DNA of 64,000 nucleotides from Mycolicibacterium vinylchloridicum (GTDB taxonomy: Bacteria; Actinomycetota; Actinomycetes; Mycobacteriales; Mycobacteriaceae). Where the stretch lies: contig NZ_JACBJQ010000016.1 in assembly GCF_013404075.1 (NCBI RefSeq), positions 62,001-126,000 on the forward strand, in the 5' to 3' direction. The notes beneath the pieces were generated by a model. It saw nothing but the letters and a program-made list of their open reading frames with translations, did not search any database and was not told the DNA's origin. Position 1 is the first letter of the stretch; every line of letters begins with the position of its first letter. Made by a program: the position numbers and the translations under genes. Shown here one piece after another: positions 1 through 8,445 of this stretch.

Positions 1-12
1 TCACGCATCGAC

Positions 13-351
13 TTGGCGCCTCTCAGCGCTCTCACACGATTGCGACATCTCCTTTTAAGAAGTGTCTGGGACTCTCGTGTCATGTGGGTCGATGTGTATG
101 TGGTGACGGCGGTCATCGTCGCAGTCGCCGTGTGGCTGCTCAGCCCGCACGTGCAGTCCACTGACCCACCCGGCGACATCACCCGCGGCGTCTGGTCGGC
201 GGTTGCCGGTGCACTGTGGCCGCTCACTCTGGTGGGAGTCGGTCAGATTTATCTCGTCCGACTCATCGCGCGGCGGATTCGCCCCACACTCACCGAAGAT
301 CTGGAATTGGCTCCGCCGGTTGCACTACCCGAAGCGAGCTTGCGCTTCTGA
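13..351 (+). CDS. Small two-helix membrane protein, possibly 5'-truncated
   Basis: The reading frame is open from the window edge, so the true start may lie upstream. A TTG at 13 and an ATG at 82 are the in-window candidates, and neither has a clear Shine-Dalgarno sequence. The product (up to 112 aa) has two hydrophobic stretches, about residues 29-44 and 60-85, separated by a short polar loop, with a basic segment (LIARRIRPTL) after the second. This suggests a small inner-membrane protein. I recognise no family. It sits about 100 bases upstream of a secreted-protein gene on the same strand. Confidence 0.45.
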   Translation: MAPLSALTRLRHLLLRSVWDSRVMWVDVYVVTAVIVAVAVWLLSPHVQSTDPPGDITRGVWSAVAGALWPLTLVGVGQIYLVRLIARRIRPTLTEDLELAPPVALPEASLRF

Positions 352-450
352 GTTTCACCCGCTGTTCACCTCCTCGCCAACTGCAGCAGAAACCCTGAGC
401 TGCGACGCGAAATCGACGAGATTGTCGCCTGACGAGGAGGAGATCCGTTC

Positions 451-750
451 GTGATGGTGCGCGCAAGACTGGCGTCGGTGGGCCTGGCAGCCCTGGCGAT
501 CGCCGCGACCACGCTCTCGGCCGCCGCGACGGCCTCTGCTGACGACTCGGGTAGCGGCCTGCTGTGGCCGGACCCCACTGAGCCCTACTACTGGGACGCC
601 AACGAGAATCCCGGCAGCACCGGCCCGGCGCCGCTGCCGACCGACGACCTGTACTGGAAAGAGGGCCAGGACGCCGGCGGGACGGGCAATGCTCCGCAAC
701 CGGGCGGGCCCGAGTACACCGATCAAGGTGAGGACGCCGGGGCCGTCTAG
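451..750 (+). CDS. Small secreted acidic protein
   Basis: A 99-residue product with a classical signal peptide: basic N-terminus (VRAR), an Ala/Leu-rich hydrophobic core, and a probable signal peptidase I site at ASA-DD near residue 31. The mature part is short, acidic and rich in Gly, Pro and Asp, with aromatic motifs (EPYYWD, DDLYWK) and no cysteines. A very strong Shine-Dalgarno (AGGAGGAG at 435-442) suits the GTG at 451 (8-base spacing); the ATG at 454 is the alternative. The 3' end overlaps the convergent GGDEF gene by 4 bases. Function unknown; exported protein is well supported, role is not. Confidence 0.7.
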   Translation: MMVRARLASVGLAALAIAATTLSAAATASADDSGSGLLWPDPTEPYYWDANENPGSTGPAPLPTDDLYWKEGQDAGGTGNAPQPGGPEYTDQGEDAGAV

Positions 751-1877
751 CCGCTCCCGTCGATGCTCGCAACGTGGATTGTTGCGTTGCCGCCGTTACG
801 TTTTGCATCGAACATCGCCTGGTCGGCGCGCTCCACGATTGCATCGAGCAAGGCGATGAGGTCGACCCCCTCGGCGGCGAAACTGGCAATGGTGACGCTG
901 GCGACTCCGACGCTGGCGGTGATCGGGGGATCGGCAGGCGCCGCGATCGCATGCCTGACGGAGTCCGCGCGCTGCCGCGCGTGGCCGGCACCCGCGAGAT
1001 CGACGACCACGAACTCCTCGCCGCCGATCCGGGCCACCAAGGCGCCGTTACGAACGGCCGACGCTATCCGGCGAGCGCAGCGGATCAAGACCGCGTCGCC
1101 GGTCGTGTGGCCGAAGGTGTCGTTGATCGCCTTGAAGCGGTCCAGGTCGACGACCGTCGCGGCCACTTCACTATCCATCGGTGTGGCCTCGCGCAACAGC
1201 TCACCGATGTGAAGATGCAGGCCGCGCCGGTTCAGCAGGCCGGTCAGCGGATCGGTGACCGATTCGTTGGCATCGTTACGCAGCGCCCAGATTCCGAGCT
1301 GAATCCCCAGCGGAGTCATCACCACCGGTGTCACCAGCACGAGCGCCTTTGCGGTGACGGCCAGCGGATCCATATCCGCGGCGATGCTCACTTCAGCGGC
1401 AAACGCCGCCGTCACGAGCAGTATCCACACGATATGCCCGGTAAGGACTTTCGGGCCGTCGAAGAACATCAGCAGCACCGAGAGCATCGCGAAGGCATTG
1501 AACGCGAACAAGCCCAACAGCCAGTTGGTGTCCAGCACCGCCACGGCGGCGATCGCGATGTCGGCCGAGCCGACGAACGCAAGGGATACCTGCCGTGACG
1601 GCCAGGGCCGATAACACCACACCCAGCCCCAGAAGAGCTGCAGCACCGCAAATACCGCGACCGCGATCTGCGACGCGGGGGTGCGCGCCGACGGCAGCAG
1701 AATCAGCAGCGAGAGCACGCCGTTGAACCCGGTGCCCATACCGATGAGCACCTGAATCGGTCCCGACTTCGACCGCTTGGTGAAGTACTGCACCTGCGCG
1801 ACGTAGTCGACCGGCTCACTCCACCAGTCGCGCAGGTGGCTGCTGAACCCGGCGAAACTTTTCAGAGATGCCTGCAA
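747..1877 (-). CDS. Membrane-bound GGDEF diguanylate cyclase
   Basis: A 376-residue protein with about six hydrophobic helices in residues 40-195, followed by a GGDEF domain. The catalytic signature is GGEEF (residues 285-289), and the metal/nucleotide-binding stretch DLDRFKAINDTFGHTTGD lies upstream, so it should make cyclic di-GMP from two GTP. The usual product-inhibition I-site (RxxD five residues before the signature) reads RNGA, so Asp is missing. There is no EAL domain. The start is a TTG at 1877 with only a weak ribosome site, so the exact start is uncertain. The N-terminal membrane module probably senses a signal, but its ligand cannot be told from sequence. Confidence 0.85.
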   Translation of the reverse strand: MQASLKSFAGFSSHLRDWWSEPVDYVAQVQYFTKRSKSGPIQVLIGMGTGFNGVLSLLILLPSARTPASQIAVAVFAVLQLFWGWVWCYRPWPSRQVSLAFVGSADIAIAAVAVLDTNWLLGLFAFNAFAMLSVLLMFFDGPKVLTGHIVWILLVTAAFAAEVSIAADMDPLAVTAKALVLVTPVVMTPLGIQLGIWALRNDANESVTDPLTGLLNRRGLHLHIGELLREATPMDSEVAATVVDLDRFKAINDTFGHTTGDAVLIRCARRIASAVRNGALVARIGGEEFVVVDLAGAGHARQRADSVRHAIAAPADPPITASVGVASVTIASFAAEGVDLIALLDAIVERADQAMFDAKRNGGNATIHVASIDGSG

Positions 1878-2015
1878 GGTGGTGCTCTCAAGTCAAACGG
1901 CGCGGTGAGATATTTGAATCGACAATAACGCGTTCGACTTAGCCAGCGATACCTGTCGGCGGGATTTTTACAGGCCGATGGGGGATTCTTGCTGGTGGCT
2001 TGCGGTTGCTGTGAG

Positions 2016-2088
2016 TGCGCCCGAAGGGATTCGAACCCCTAACCTTCTGATCCGTAGTCAGATGCTCTATCCGTTGAGCTACGGGCGC
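2016..2088 (-). tRNA. tRNA-Arg (ACG)
   Basis: A 73-nt cloverleaf on the minus strand. The 7-bp acceptor stem is GCGCCCG/CGGGCGC with discriminator A. The anticodon arm CTGACT-ACG-GATCAG places ACG at plus positions 2053-2055, and the T-arm contains GGTTCGAATCC. CCA is not encoded. It lies 41 bases from a tRNA-Ser gene in the same orientation. Confidence 0.95.
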
Positions 2089-2129
2089 CGTCTGTATTCA
2101 GTTGTTCGTGGCTGACGAATCAGCCGCGG

Positions 2130-2218
2130 CGGAGGCGAGAGGATTTGAACCTCCGGTCCCCTGTAAGGGGGACAACTCATTAGCAGTGAGTCCCATTCGG
2201 CCGCTCTGGCACGCCTCC
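2130..2218 (-). tRNA. tRNA-Ser (GCT)
   Basis: An 89-nt class II tRNA on the minus strand. The acceptor stem is GGAGGCG/CGCCTCC with discriminator G. Anticodon GCT is at plus positions 2182-2184, the variable arm is long (CCCCCTTACAGGGG region), and the T-arm has GGTTCAAATCC. The 89-nt length and extra arm are typical of serine tRNAs. Confidence 0.95.
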
Positions 2219-2302
2219 TGAACTACCTGAGCGTACCGGAGCCCACGTGCTGCCCCGAACCGCCGAGGGATGAGAGTACACAGCCCCCTTAGACTTGGAC
2301 AA

Positions 2303-3361
2303 ATGACTGCCCGCCTGCGCCCCGAACTGGCTGATCTCCCGGCCTACACCCCGGGTAAGACGGTGCCGGGCGCCATCAAACTGGCCAGCAACGAGACTGT
2401 GCACGGGCCGCTACCGAGTGTGCGCGCAGCCATCGCCGCCTCCGCCGAGACCATCAATCGCTACCCCGACAACGGCTACGTGGAGCTCAAAGAGCATCTG
2501 GCCAAGCACGTCGATTTCGCCCCCGAACACATCGCGGTGGGCTGCGGGTCGGTGAGTCTGTGCCAGCAGCTCATCCAGATCACCTCATCGGTGGGCGACG
2601 AGGTGATCTTCGGCTGGCGCAGCTTCGAGATCTACCCCCTACAGGTGCGGGTGGCCGGCGCCACCGCGGTTCAGGTGCCGCTGCGCGACTACGCCTTCGA
2701 CCTGGACGCCATGCTGGCCGCGATCACCGACCGCACCCGGCTGATTTTCGTCTGCAACCCGAACAACCCGACCTCCACTGTGGTTGACCCAGACGAGTTG
2801 GCCCGCTTCGTCGCCGCCGTGCCGTCGGACATCCTCATCGCCATCGACGAGGCCTACGTCGAGTACATCCGCGACGGCATGCTGCCCGACAGCCTCGGCC
2901 TGGCCCGCAGCCATCCCAATGTCGTTGTGCTGCGCACCTTCTCGAAGGCCTACGGCCTGGCCGGCCTGCGCATTGGCTACGCCGTCGGCGACCCTGACAT
3001 CATCACCGCGCTGGGCAAGGTCTATGTGCCCTTCACCGCCACCACCGTCTCCCAGGCCGCCGCGATCGCCTCGATACACGCCGCCGACGAGCTGCTGGCC
3101 CGCACCGACGCGGTGGTCGACGAACGCCGCCGGGTCTGCGCAGCGCTCACCGAGCTGGGCTATACGTTCCCGCCGTCGCAGGCCAACTTCGTCTGGCTGC
3201 CGCTGTCCCCCGAGCAGACCCCCGATTTCGTGGAGCAGGCCGCGGACGCCCGCGTGCTGGTGCGGCCCTACGGCACCGACGGTGTACGGGTGACCATCGG
3301 CGCGCCCGAGGAGAACGACGCCTTCCTGACGTTCGCCCAAAAGTGGAGCGCTACCCGCTGA
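2303..3361 (+). CDS. hisC2: Aromatic/histidinol-phosphate aminotransferase (HisC2 type)
   Basis: A fold-type I PLP aminotransferase of 352 residues. The N-terminus MTARLRPELADLP and the motif SNET resemble the mycobacterial HisC2/Pat proteins (M. tuberculosis Rv3772). The PLP lysine lies in TFSKAYGLAG (Lys215), with NPNNPT as the cofactor-loop motif and a conserved Arg near the C-terminus (VRVTIG). Expected reaction: transamination of aromatic amino acids or histidinol phosphate with 2-oxoglutarate; which substrate dominates cannot be read from sequence. The ATG at 2303 was chosen because it gives the family N-terminus; an 11-codon upstream extension is open but unlikely. It overlaps the convergent downstream gene by 11 bases. 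Confidence 0.9.
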   Translation: MTARLRPELADLPAYTPGKTVPGAIKLASNETVHGPLPSVRAAIAASAETINRYPDNGYVELKEHLAKHVDFAPEHIAVGCGSVSLCQQLIQITSSVGDEVIFGWRSFEIYPLQVRVAGATAVQVPLRDYAFDLDAMLAAITDRTRLIFVCNPNNPTSTVVDPDELARFVAAVPSDILIAIDEAYVEYIRDGMLPDSLGLARSHPNVVVLRTFSKAYGLAGLRIGYAVGDPDIITALGKVYVPFTATTVSQAAAIASIHAADELLARTDAVVDERRRVCAALTELGYTFPPSQANFVWLPLSPEQTPDFVEQAADARVLVRPYGTDGVRVTIGAPEENDAFLTFAQKWSATR

Positions 3362-3938
3362 CGGGCACCCGGCCGGTGAACGCAGCGAGCCGGTCCAGTT
3401 TGGAGACATGCGCGGCGACGTCGACCGGATCGTCGAAGCCGGCCCTGGCCCGCCCCTCCGGGGTGATGATGCGCTGCGCCAGGGCCGCCACGTAGTCGGT
3501 CAGCGAGTCCGGAGCATCGATCGGGCGGTTGATCGCCGAGGCGTAATCCCAGGCATGGACCAGGAATTCGAGCGACAGGATGGCGGCCATGAATTGCGCC
3601 GGCGCCTGGTTGTCGCCGAACGGAACCGTGCCGTCCAGCCCGCGTCGATGCCAGGCATCCAGCGCCGGACGGGCGGCCGCGATGATCTGCTGCTCGACCG
3701 AGTCGTCGTGGTTGCGCTCCGGCAACTGCGCGCCGGCAGCGCCGCCCAGCAGGGTGATCGAATTCAGCAGATGATCGGTCAGCGCCGCGACGTCGAACTC
3801 GCGGCACGGGGTCTGCCTTTTCAGATCATCGGAAGCAATACCGTGCATTACCTGTTGAAGAATCTTGAGCGACGCTTCGGCGCTCGCCAGCTCGTCGGTG
3901 GGCGGAGCGTCCGGGCCCGGGATCAGTTCGTCAGCCAT
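3351..3938 (-). CDS. DinB-like/mycothiol-dependent isomerase-type protein (Rv3773c-like)
   Basis: A 195-residue soluble protein. Its helical bundle has the pattern of the TIGR03086/MDMPI_N (DinB-like) group: [14 protein letters not shown] near the N-terminus and [11 protein letters not shown] in the middle. These supply His/Asp residues that bind a metal in the maleylpyruvate-isomerase-like family. The position next to hisC2 matches M. tuberculosis Rv3773c. The ATG at 3938 was preferred over a start 17 codons upstream because the family homology starts at MADEL. It is divergent from cysK (68-base gap), so both promoters share that gap. Substrate unknown; a mycothiol-dependent role is only a family-level guess. 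Confidence 0.75.
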   Translation of the reverse strand: MADELIPGPDAPPTDELASAEASLKILQQVMHGIASDDLKRQTPCREFDVAALTDHLLNSITLLGGAAGAQLPERNHDDSVEQQIIAAARPALDAWHRRGLDGTVPFGDNQAPAQFMAAILSLEFLVHAWDYASAINRPIDAPDSLTDYVAALAQRIITPEGRARAGFDDPVDVAAHVSKLDRLAAFTGRVPVSG

Positions 3939-4006
3939 GCCCCAACCGTACGACCAGCTGCCGACAGAATAGTGTTCGTTGGAGTGCACGAGAAGGGACG
4001 CGCAGC

Positions 4007-4942
4007 ATGGGCAAGATCTATGACAACGTCACCGAGCTGATCGGCCGTACGCCGCTGGTCCGACTCAACCGTTTGACCGACGGCATGGACGCCGAGGTCG
4101 CGGTCAAGCTCGAGTTCTACAACCCGGCCAACAGCGTCAAGGACCGGATCGGCGTCGCGATCATCGACGCGGCCGAGGCGTCCGGCGAGCTGCAGCCCGG
4201 CGGCACGATCGTCGAGGCCACCAGCGGCAACACCGGCATCGCGCTGGCGATGGTCGGCGCGGCGCGCGGCTACAAGGTGATCCTGACCATGCCCGAGACG
4301 ATGTCCACCGAGCGCCGGGTGATGCTGCGCGCCTATGGAGCCGAGATCGTCCTGACTCCCGGCTCCGAGGGCATGGCCGGCGCGGTGGAACGGGCGAAGC
4401 AGATCATCGCCGAAACCGACAACGCGGTCTCGGCGAACCAGTTCGCGAATCCCGCCAATCCCGCGATCCACGAGAAGACCACCGCCGAAGAGGTGTGGGC
4501 GGATACCGACGGCAAAGTCGACATCTTCGTGGCCGGTATCGGTACCGGCGGCACGCTCACCGGGGTGGGGCATGTCCTCAAGGCGCGCAAGCCCGGGGTT
4601 CAGATCGTCGGGGTCGAGCCGAAGGACTCCCCCTTACTGACCGAGGGTGTCGCCGGACCGCACAAAATCCAGGGCATGGGCGCCAACTTCGTTCCCGAGG
4701 TGCTCGATCGCGACGTCTACGACGAGATCATCGACGTCGAACTCGACGACGCCGTTCGGGTGGCCAGGGATCTGGGCACCGCCGAAGGCATCCTGGGTGG
4801 GATCTCGTCGGGCGCGATCGTTTGGGCCGCATTAGAACTCGCCAAGCGTCCGGAGAACGCGGGCAAGCTCATCGTGGCGGTGGTGTGCGACTTCGGCGAG
4901 CGCTACATCTCCACCGTGCTCTACGAACACATCCGGGACTGA
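4007..4942 (+). CDS. cysK: O-acetylserine sulfhydrylase (cysteine synthase)
   Basis: A fold-type II PLP enzyme that makes cysteine from O-acetylserine and sulfide. The 311 residues match the CysK length. The PLP lysine is Lys45 in NSVKDR; the substrate loop TSGNTG is at 72-77; the phosphate-binding GTGGT is near 178; the N-terminal [12 protein letters not shown] is typical. A ribosome site (AGAAGGG) precedes the ATG. The stop is 4 bases before cysE, so the two steps of cysteine synthesis are co-transcribed. In M. tuberculosis cysK1-cysE lie elsewhere (Rv2334-Rv2335), so this placement between the hisC2 and echA21 neighbourhoods is a local rearrangement or second copy. Confidence 0.95.
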   Translation: MGKIYDNVTELIGRTPLVRLNRLTDGMDAEVAVKLEFYNPANSVKDRIGVAIIDAAEASGELQPGGTIVEATSGNTGIALAMVGAARGYKVILTMPETMSTERRVMLRAYGAEIVLTPGSEGMAGAVERAKQIIAETDNAVSANQFANPANPAIHEKTTAEEVWADTDGKVDIFVAGIGTGGTLTGVGHVLKARKPGVQIVGVEPKDSPLLTEGVAGPHKIQGMGANFVPEVLDRDVYDEIIDVELDDAVRVARDLGTAEGILGGISSGAIVWAALELAKRPENAGKLIVAVVCDFGERYISTVLYEHIRD

Positions 4943-4946
4943 ATTC

Positions 4947-5531
4947 ATGGGCCTGCTGTCGACAGTTCGCGAAGACCTGAGCAATGCCCGCGGCCATGAC
5001 CCGGCTGCCCGCGGCGATCTGGAGAACGCCCTGGTCTACTCGGGCCTGCACGCCATCTGGTCCTACCGGCTCGCGCACCGGCTCTGGGCCAGGCCGTCAA
5101 TGCGCGGTCCGGCGCGGGTGCTGTCGCAGGTGACCCGTTTCCTCACCGGCATCGAAATCCATCCCGGCGCCACCATCGGCCGCCGCTTCTTCATCGACCA
5201 CGGCATGGGCGTCGTGATCGGGGAGACGACCGAGATAGGTGACGACGTGATGCTCTATCACGGCGTGACTCTCGGCGGGCGCTCGTTGGAACACGGCAAG
5301 CGGCATCCCACACTCGGCAACCGAGTCGTTGTCGGCGCCGGAGCAAAAATACTGGGCCCCTTGGTTATTGGAGACGACAGCGCGATCGGCGCCAATGCTG
5401 TCGTCACTCACGACGTGCCGGCGGATTCGATCGCAACCGGCATTCCAGCCGTTGTCCGCCATCGCACCGAGAAGCAGCGCGAGCAGTTGGTGGATCCGAC
5501 GACTTACGTCGACCCCGCGATGTACATCTGA
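4947..5531 (+). CDS. cysE: Serine O-acetyltransferase
   Basis: Acetylates L-serine with acetyl-CoA to give O-acetylserine, the CysK substrate. The 194-residue chain has a short N-terminal helical part ([18 protein letters not shown]) and a left-handed beta-helix of hexapeptide repeats from about residue 68 ([18 protein letters not shown]). Catalytic His and Asp lie in FIDHGMG and the next turns (LYHGVTLGG). It is shorter than E. coli CysE because the long N-terminal helical domain is missing, as in other actinobacterial forms. The ATG is 4 bases after the cysK stop, so translation is probably coupled. Confidence 0.95.
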   Translation: MGLLSTVREDLSNARGHDPAARGDLENALVYSGLHAIWSYRLAHRLWARPSMRGPARVLSQVTRFLTGIEIHPGATIGRRFFIDHGMGVVIGETTEIGDDVMLYHGVTLGGRSLEHGKRHPTLGNRVVVGAGAKILGPLVIGDDSAIGANAVVTHDVPADSIATGIPAVVRHRTEKQREQLVDPTTYVDPAMYI

Positions 5532-5569
5532 TACCCCATCGAATCCAGCTGATCCGAACTGTCTGATTC

Positions 5570-5618
5570 AGCCCGTCACGGGATTAGCGTCTGCAGGCGC
5601 GAACCCGCTGAACGGGCT
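5570..5618 (+). promoter_or_regulatory. Nested-stem leader element before the APC permease
   Basis: Three nested stems can be drawn by eye. They are AGCCCGT (5570-5576) with ACGGGCT (5612-5618), CGGG (5579-5582) with CCCG (5604-5607), and GCG (5587-5589) with CGC (5598-5600). The outer stem ends directly before the ribosome site of the permease gene (GAAAGGG at about 5620, start 5631). It could be a translational control element or a transcription-factor site, or it could be the cysE terminator. No known riboswitch class was recognised. Confidence 0.4.
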
Positions 5619-5630
5619 TGAAAGGGCATC

Positions 5631-7088
5631 ATGTCGAACCACATTCAGGAATCCGGCAGCGCTCCCGTTGCCGTGGCGACGACCGACGGCCGGCCACACC
5701 GCAAGCTTCGGGGGACGCTCGGAGTCTGGGGCATCGTCTTCGTGGTGGTGGCCGCCGCGTCACCGCTCGGCGTCATGGGCGGCCCGGTGCCATTGGGCAT
5801 CGCCAGTGGCAACGGGATCGGCTTCCCGGCGATCTTCGTCGTCAGCACACTGATCATCTTGCTGTTCGCAGTCGGATTCACCGCTCTGACGCTGTATGTC
5901 CCCGACGCGGGCGCCTTCTACTCCTACATCGGCAAGGGCCTCGGCCGGGTGCCCGGCTTCGGGTTCGCGCTCGTCGCGCTGATCTCCTACCTGACGCTCG
6001 AGATCGCGGTCTATGGGCTGATCGGACAAGGCGCCCAGGCGCTGTTCGCGTCGTATGGTGTTCCGAATATCCATTGGGGCATCTGGGCTTTCGTCGCGTT
6101 CACTGTCGTGACGGCGCTGGGTCACTTCAACATCGACCTGTCCCGCAACGTGCTTGGTGTTCTCCTGATCGGCGAGGTGTTGATCGTCCTGGCGCTCGAC
6201 GCCGCCGTCATCTTCAGCGGTGGCCACGAAGGTCTGTCCACCGGCATCGTCACTCCGTCCGAAATCGTCTCCGGGGCACCGGGTATCGCACTACTGTTCG
6301 CGATCCTGAGCTTCATCGGCTTCGAGGCCACCGCGGTGTTCCGAGACGAAGCCCGCGATCCACTGCGCACCATCCCCAAGGCCACCTATCTGGCCGTCAT
6401 CCTCATCGGGGTGTTCTACACCGTCTCGACCTGGGCACTGATCTCGGCGGTCGGCGACAGCACGGCCGTCGAGCAGGCCCAGGCCGATCCCTCCGCACTG
6501 CTGCCCGACGCCACCGAGCAGTACCTCGGCACCGCCGGCCTGCACATCGTCCAGGTGCTGTTCGTCACCAGCCTGTTCGCCTGCATCCTGTCGTTCCACA
6601 ACATCGTTGCCCGCTATGTCTTCACGCTGTCCAACCGCAAGGTGTTCCCCGGCCAACTCGGCGAGGCACACGCCGCCCACGGTTCGCCACACATCGCCTC
6701 CGGGGTGGACGCTGTCGTCGTGGCCGTGGCCATCGTGGTGGCGATCGGATTCCAGCTCGACCCGGTGACGCAGTTCTATACCTGGCTGGCCGGCATCTCC
6801 ACGGTCGGCATCACCATCCTGCTGATCGCGACCACCCTCGCCGTGCTCGTCTTCTTCACCAAGCGCAGGCGGGCGGGCCGGCTGGAGGTGTCGACCTGGC
6901 GGGCGTTCATCGCGCCGGGCCTGGGCCTGCTCGGCCTGCTGACCGCCTTCGCCCTGATCCTGCAGAATCTGCCCACCCTGGTGGGCGGCTCGACACCCAT
7001 CGCGATCGGCGTCGTGGGCCTGCTGGTCGCGTTCTTCGCGATCGGTGCCGGCATCGCGGCGCGGCGGCCGGACGTGACCCTCGAGTGA
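5631..7088 (+). CDS. APC-family amino acid permease
   Basis: A 485-residue integral membrane protein with about 12 hydrophobic helices and the APC signature: VFVVVAAASPLGVMGG in helix 1 (unwound Gly-rich segment) and a helix 6 with IGFEATAVFRDEARDP. This family imports amino acids or polyamines with a proton. The cytosolic N-terminus carries RKLRGTLGVWGI. Substrate cannot be assigned. It follows cysE by 99 bases with a structured leader in between, so it may be controlled separately. A second, unrelated-in-position APC permease lies at 40935-42434. Confidence 0.9.
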   Translation: MSNHIQESGSAPVAVATTDGRPHRKLRGTLGVWGIVFVVVAAASPLGVMGGPVPLGIASGNGIGFPAIFVVSTLIILLFAVGFTALTLYVPDAGAFYSYIGKGLGRVPGFGFALVALISYLTLEIAVYGLIGQGAQALFASYGVPNIHWGIWAFVAFTVVTALGHFNIDLSRNVLGVLLIGEVLIVLALDAAVIFSGGHEGLSTGIVTPSEIVSGAPGIALLFAILSFIGFEATAVFRDEARDPLRTIPKATYLAVILIGVFYTVSTWALISAVGDSTAVEQAQADPSALLPDATEQYLGTAGLHIVQVLFVTSLFACILSFHNIVARYVFTLSNRKVFPGQLGEAHAAHGSPHIASGVDAVVVAVAIVVAIGFQLDPVTQFYTWLAGISTVGITILLIATTLAVLVFFTKRRRAGRLEVSTWRAFIAPGLGLLGLLTAFALILQNLPTLVGGSTPIAIGVVGLLVAFFAIGAGIAARRPDVTLE

Positions 7089-7121
7089 CGCCGGCCGCGG
7101 CGCGCCGTAGCCTTCATGGTC

Positions 7122-7946
7122 ATGAGCGCGCCGTATGAATCCCTCACTGTCGAGGTCAAGGACCACATCGCCCAGGTCACGCTGATCGGTCCGGGCAAAG
7201 GCAACGCGATGGGCCCGCAGTTCTGGGCCGAAATGCCGGTGGTCTTCGCCGACCTCGATGCCGACCCGGACGTCCGGGCGATCGTGCTGACCGGCTCGGG
7301 CCGCAACTTCAGCTACGGCCTGGACCTGGTCGCCATGGGCGGCACATTGTCTGCGCTCATGACGGGTGAGGTGTCGGCTCGGCCTCGAGCCGACTTCCAC
7401 TCCCACCTGAAGCAATTGCAGCAGTCGATCACCGCGGTGGCCGATTGCCGCACACCCACCATCGCGGCGGTGCACGGCTGGTGCATCGGCGGTGGGGTCG
7501 ACCTGATCAGCGCGGTCGACATCCGCTACGCCAGCGCCGACGCGAAGTTCTCGGTGCGAGAGGTCAAATTGTCGATCGTCGCCGATGTCGGCAGCCTGGC
7601 CCGCTTGCCCTACATCCTCTCCGACGGGCACCTGCGCGAACTGGCGTTGACCGGTAAGGACATTGACGCGGCCCGTGCCGAGAAGATCGGTCTGGTCAAC
7701 GACGTCTATCCCGACGCCGAGGCCACGTTGGCCGCCGCGCATGAGACGGCCGCCGAGATCGCCGCGAATTCACCACTGGTGACCCACGGCATCAAGGACG
7801 TCCTCGACGAACAGCGCACCGCCGACGTGGCAGCCAGCCTGCGTTACGTGGCGGCGTGGAACTCGGCGTTTCTGCCGTCCAAGGACTTAACCGAGGGCAT
7901 CTCGGCGATGTTCGGTAAGCGGAAGCCGGAATTCACCGGCGAATAG
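7122..7946 (+). CDS. echA21: Enoyl-CoA hydratase/isomerase, dienoyl-CoA isomerase-like (EchA21)
   Basis: A 274-residue crotonase-fold protein. Oxyanion-hole segments are NFSYGLDL and GWCIGGGVDL. The following stretch (SAVDIRYASADAKFSVREV, then ADVGSLARLP) is the pattern of delta3,5-delta2,4-dienoyl-CoA isomerases, which carry acidic catalytic residues in REV and ADVG, rather than the two-Glu pattern of plain hydratases. It thus probably shifts double bonds in unsaturated acyl-CoA during beta-oxidation. Position after the hisC2 region matches Rv3774 (echA21). The second of two nearby ATGs (7122) was chosen; 7116 is equally open. Confidence 0.85.
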   Translation: MSAPYESLTVEVKDHIAQVTLIGPGKGNAMGPQFWAEMPVVFADLDADPDVRAIVLTGSGRNFSYGLDLVAMGGTLSALMTGEVSARPRADFHSHLKQLQQSITAVADCRTPTIAAVHGWCIGGGVDLISAVDIRYASADAKFSVREVKLSIVADVGSLARLPYILSDGHLRELALTGKDIDAARAEKIGLVNDVYPDAEATLAAAHETAAEIAANSPLVTHGIKDVLDEQRTADVAASLRYVAAWNSAFLPSKDLTEGISAMFGKRKPEFTGE

Positions 7947-7949
7947 CCG

Positions 7950-8240
7950 CTAGCTGCCGGCCTTGATCGCGGGCACCGCTTTGGTAACCGCCAGAGCCGT
8001 CGGCTCGTCGGCGGGCTGGGTGGTCGTGGTCGCACCCATGTTCATCGCCCCAACGGCCGGCGAGGAGTAGGCCGGGAACTTGGTCTCATCACCGGAATCG
8101 GCGGTGTGGGTCAGGGACACCGGAGCCGGATGGGTCAGCCCGAACAGCCCGAGCACCGCGATCGCCCCACCACCCACGACAGTACCCAGCAACCTTTTAT
8201 TGAAAGCCAAGCGTTTCTGAAGCTTCAGCGGAGATGACAT
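7950..8240 (-). CDS. Small exported or membrane-anchored protein
   Basis: A 96-residue product with a basic N-terminus (KLQKRLAFNKRLL), one hydrophobic segment (about residues 20-36, GTVVGGGAIAVLGLFGL) and a Thr/Ala-rich outer part ending KAVPAIKAGS. A good ribosome site (GAAAGGT on the minus strand) fixes the ATG at 8240; the longer frame to 8276 lacks one. It may be a signal anchor or a cleaved signal peptide. No family recognised. The stop lies 3 bases past the convergent echA21 stop. Confidence 0.6.
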   Translation of the reverse strand: MSSPLKLQKRLAFNKRLLGTVVGGGAIAVLGLFGLTHPAPVSLTHTADSGDETKFPAYSSPAVGAMNMGATTTTQPADEPTALAVTKAVPAIKAGS

Positions 8241-8445
8241 GTTGACCTGCACCTTTCGGACATCTGAGGGCGGCATCGACCCGTCGGACCGCCCATAGGT
8301 GAACGGCCCGAGCTACTTTTGGAACGCCTTCCATCCTTTGTATGCCCGCGCACCACCAAAAAGCACGTGCCCCAAGGTGATCCACAGAAGTCCCGATACC
8401 GCCGCACAGTTGAATATCAGTGCACATTGCGCCGGGCGACGTGCC

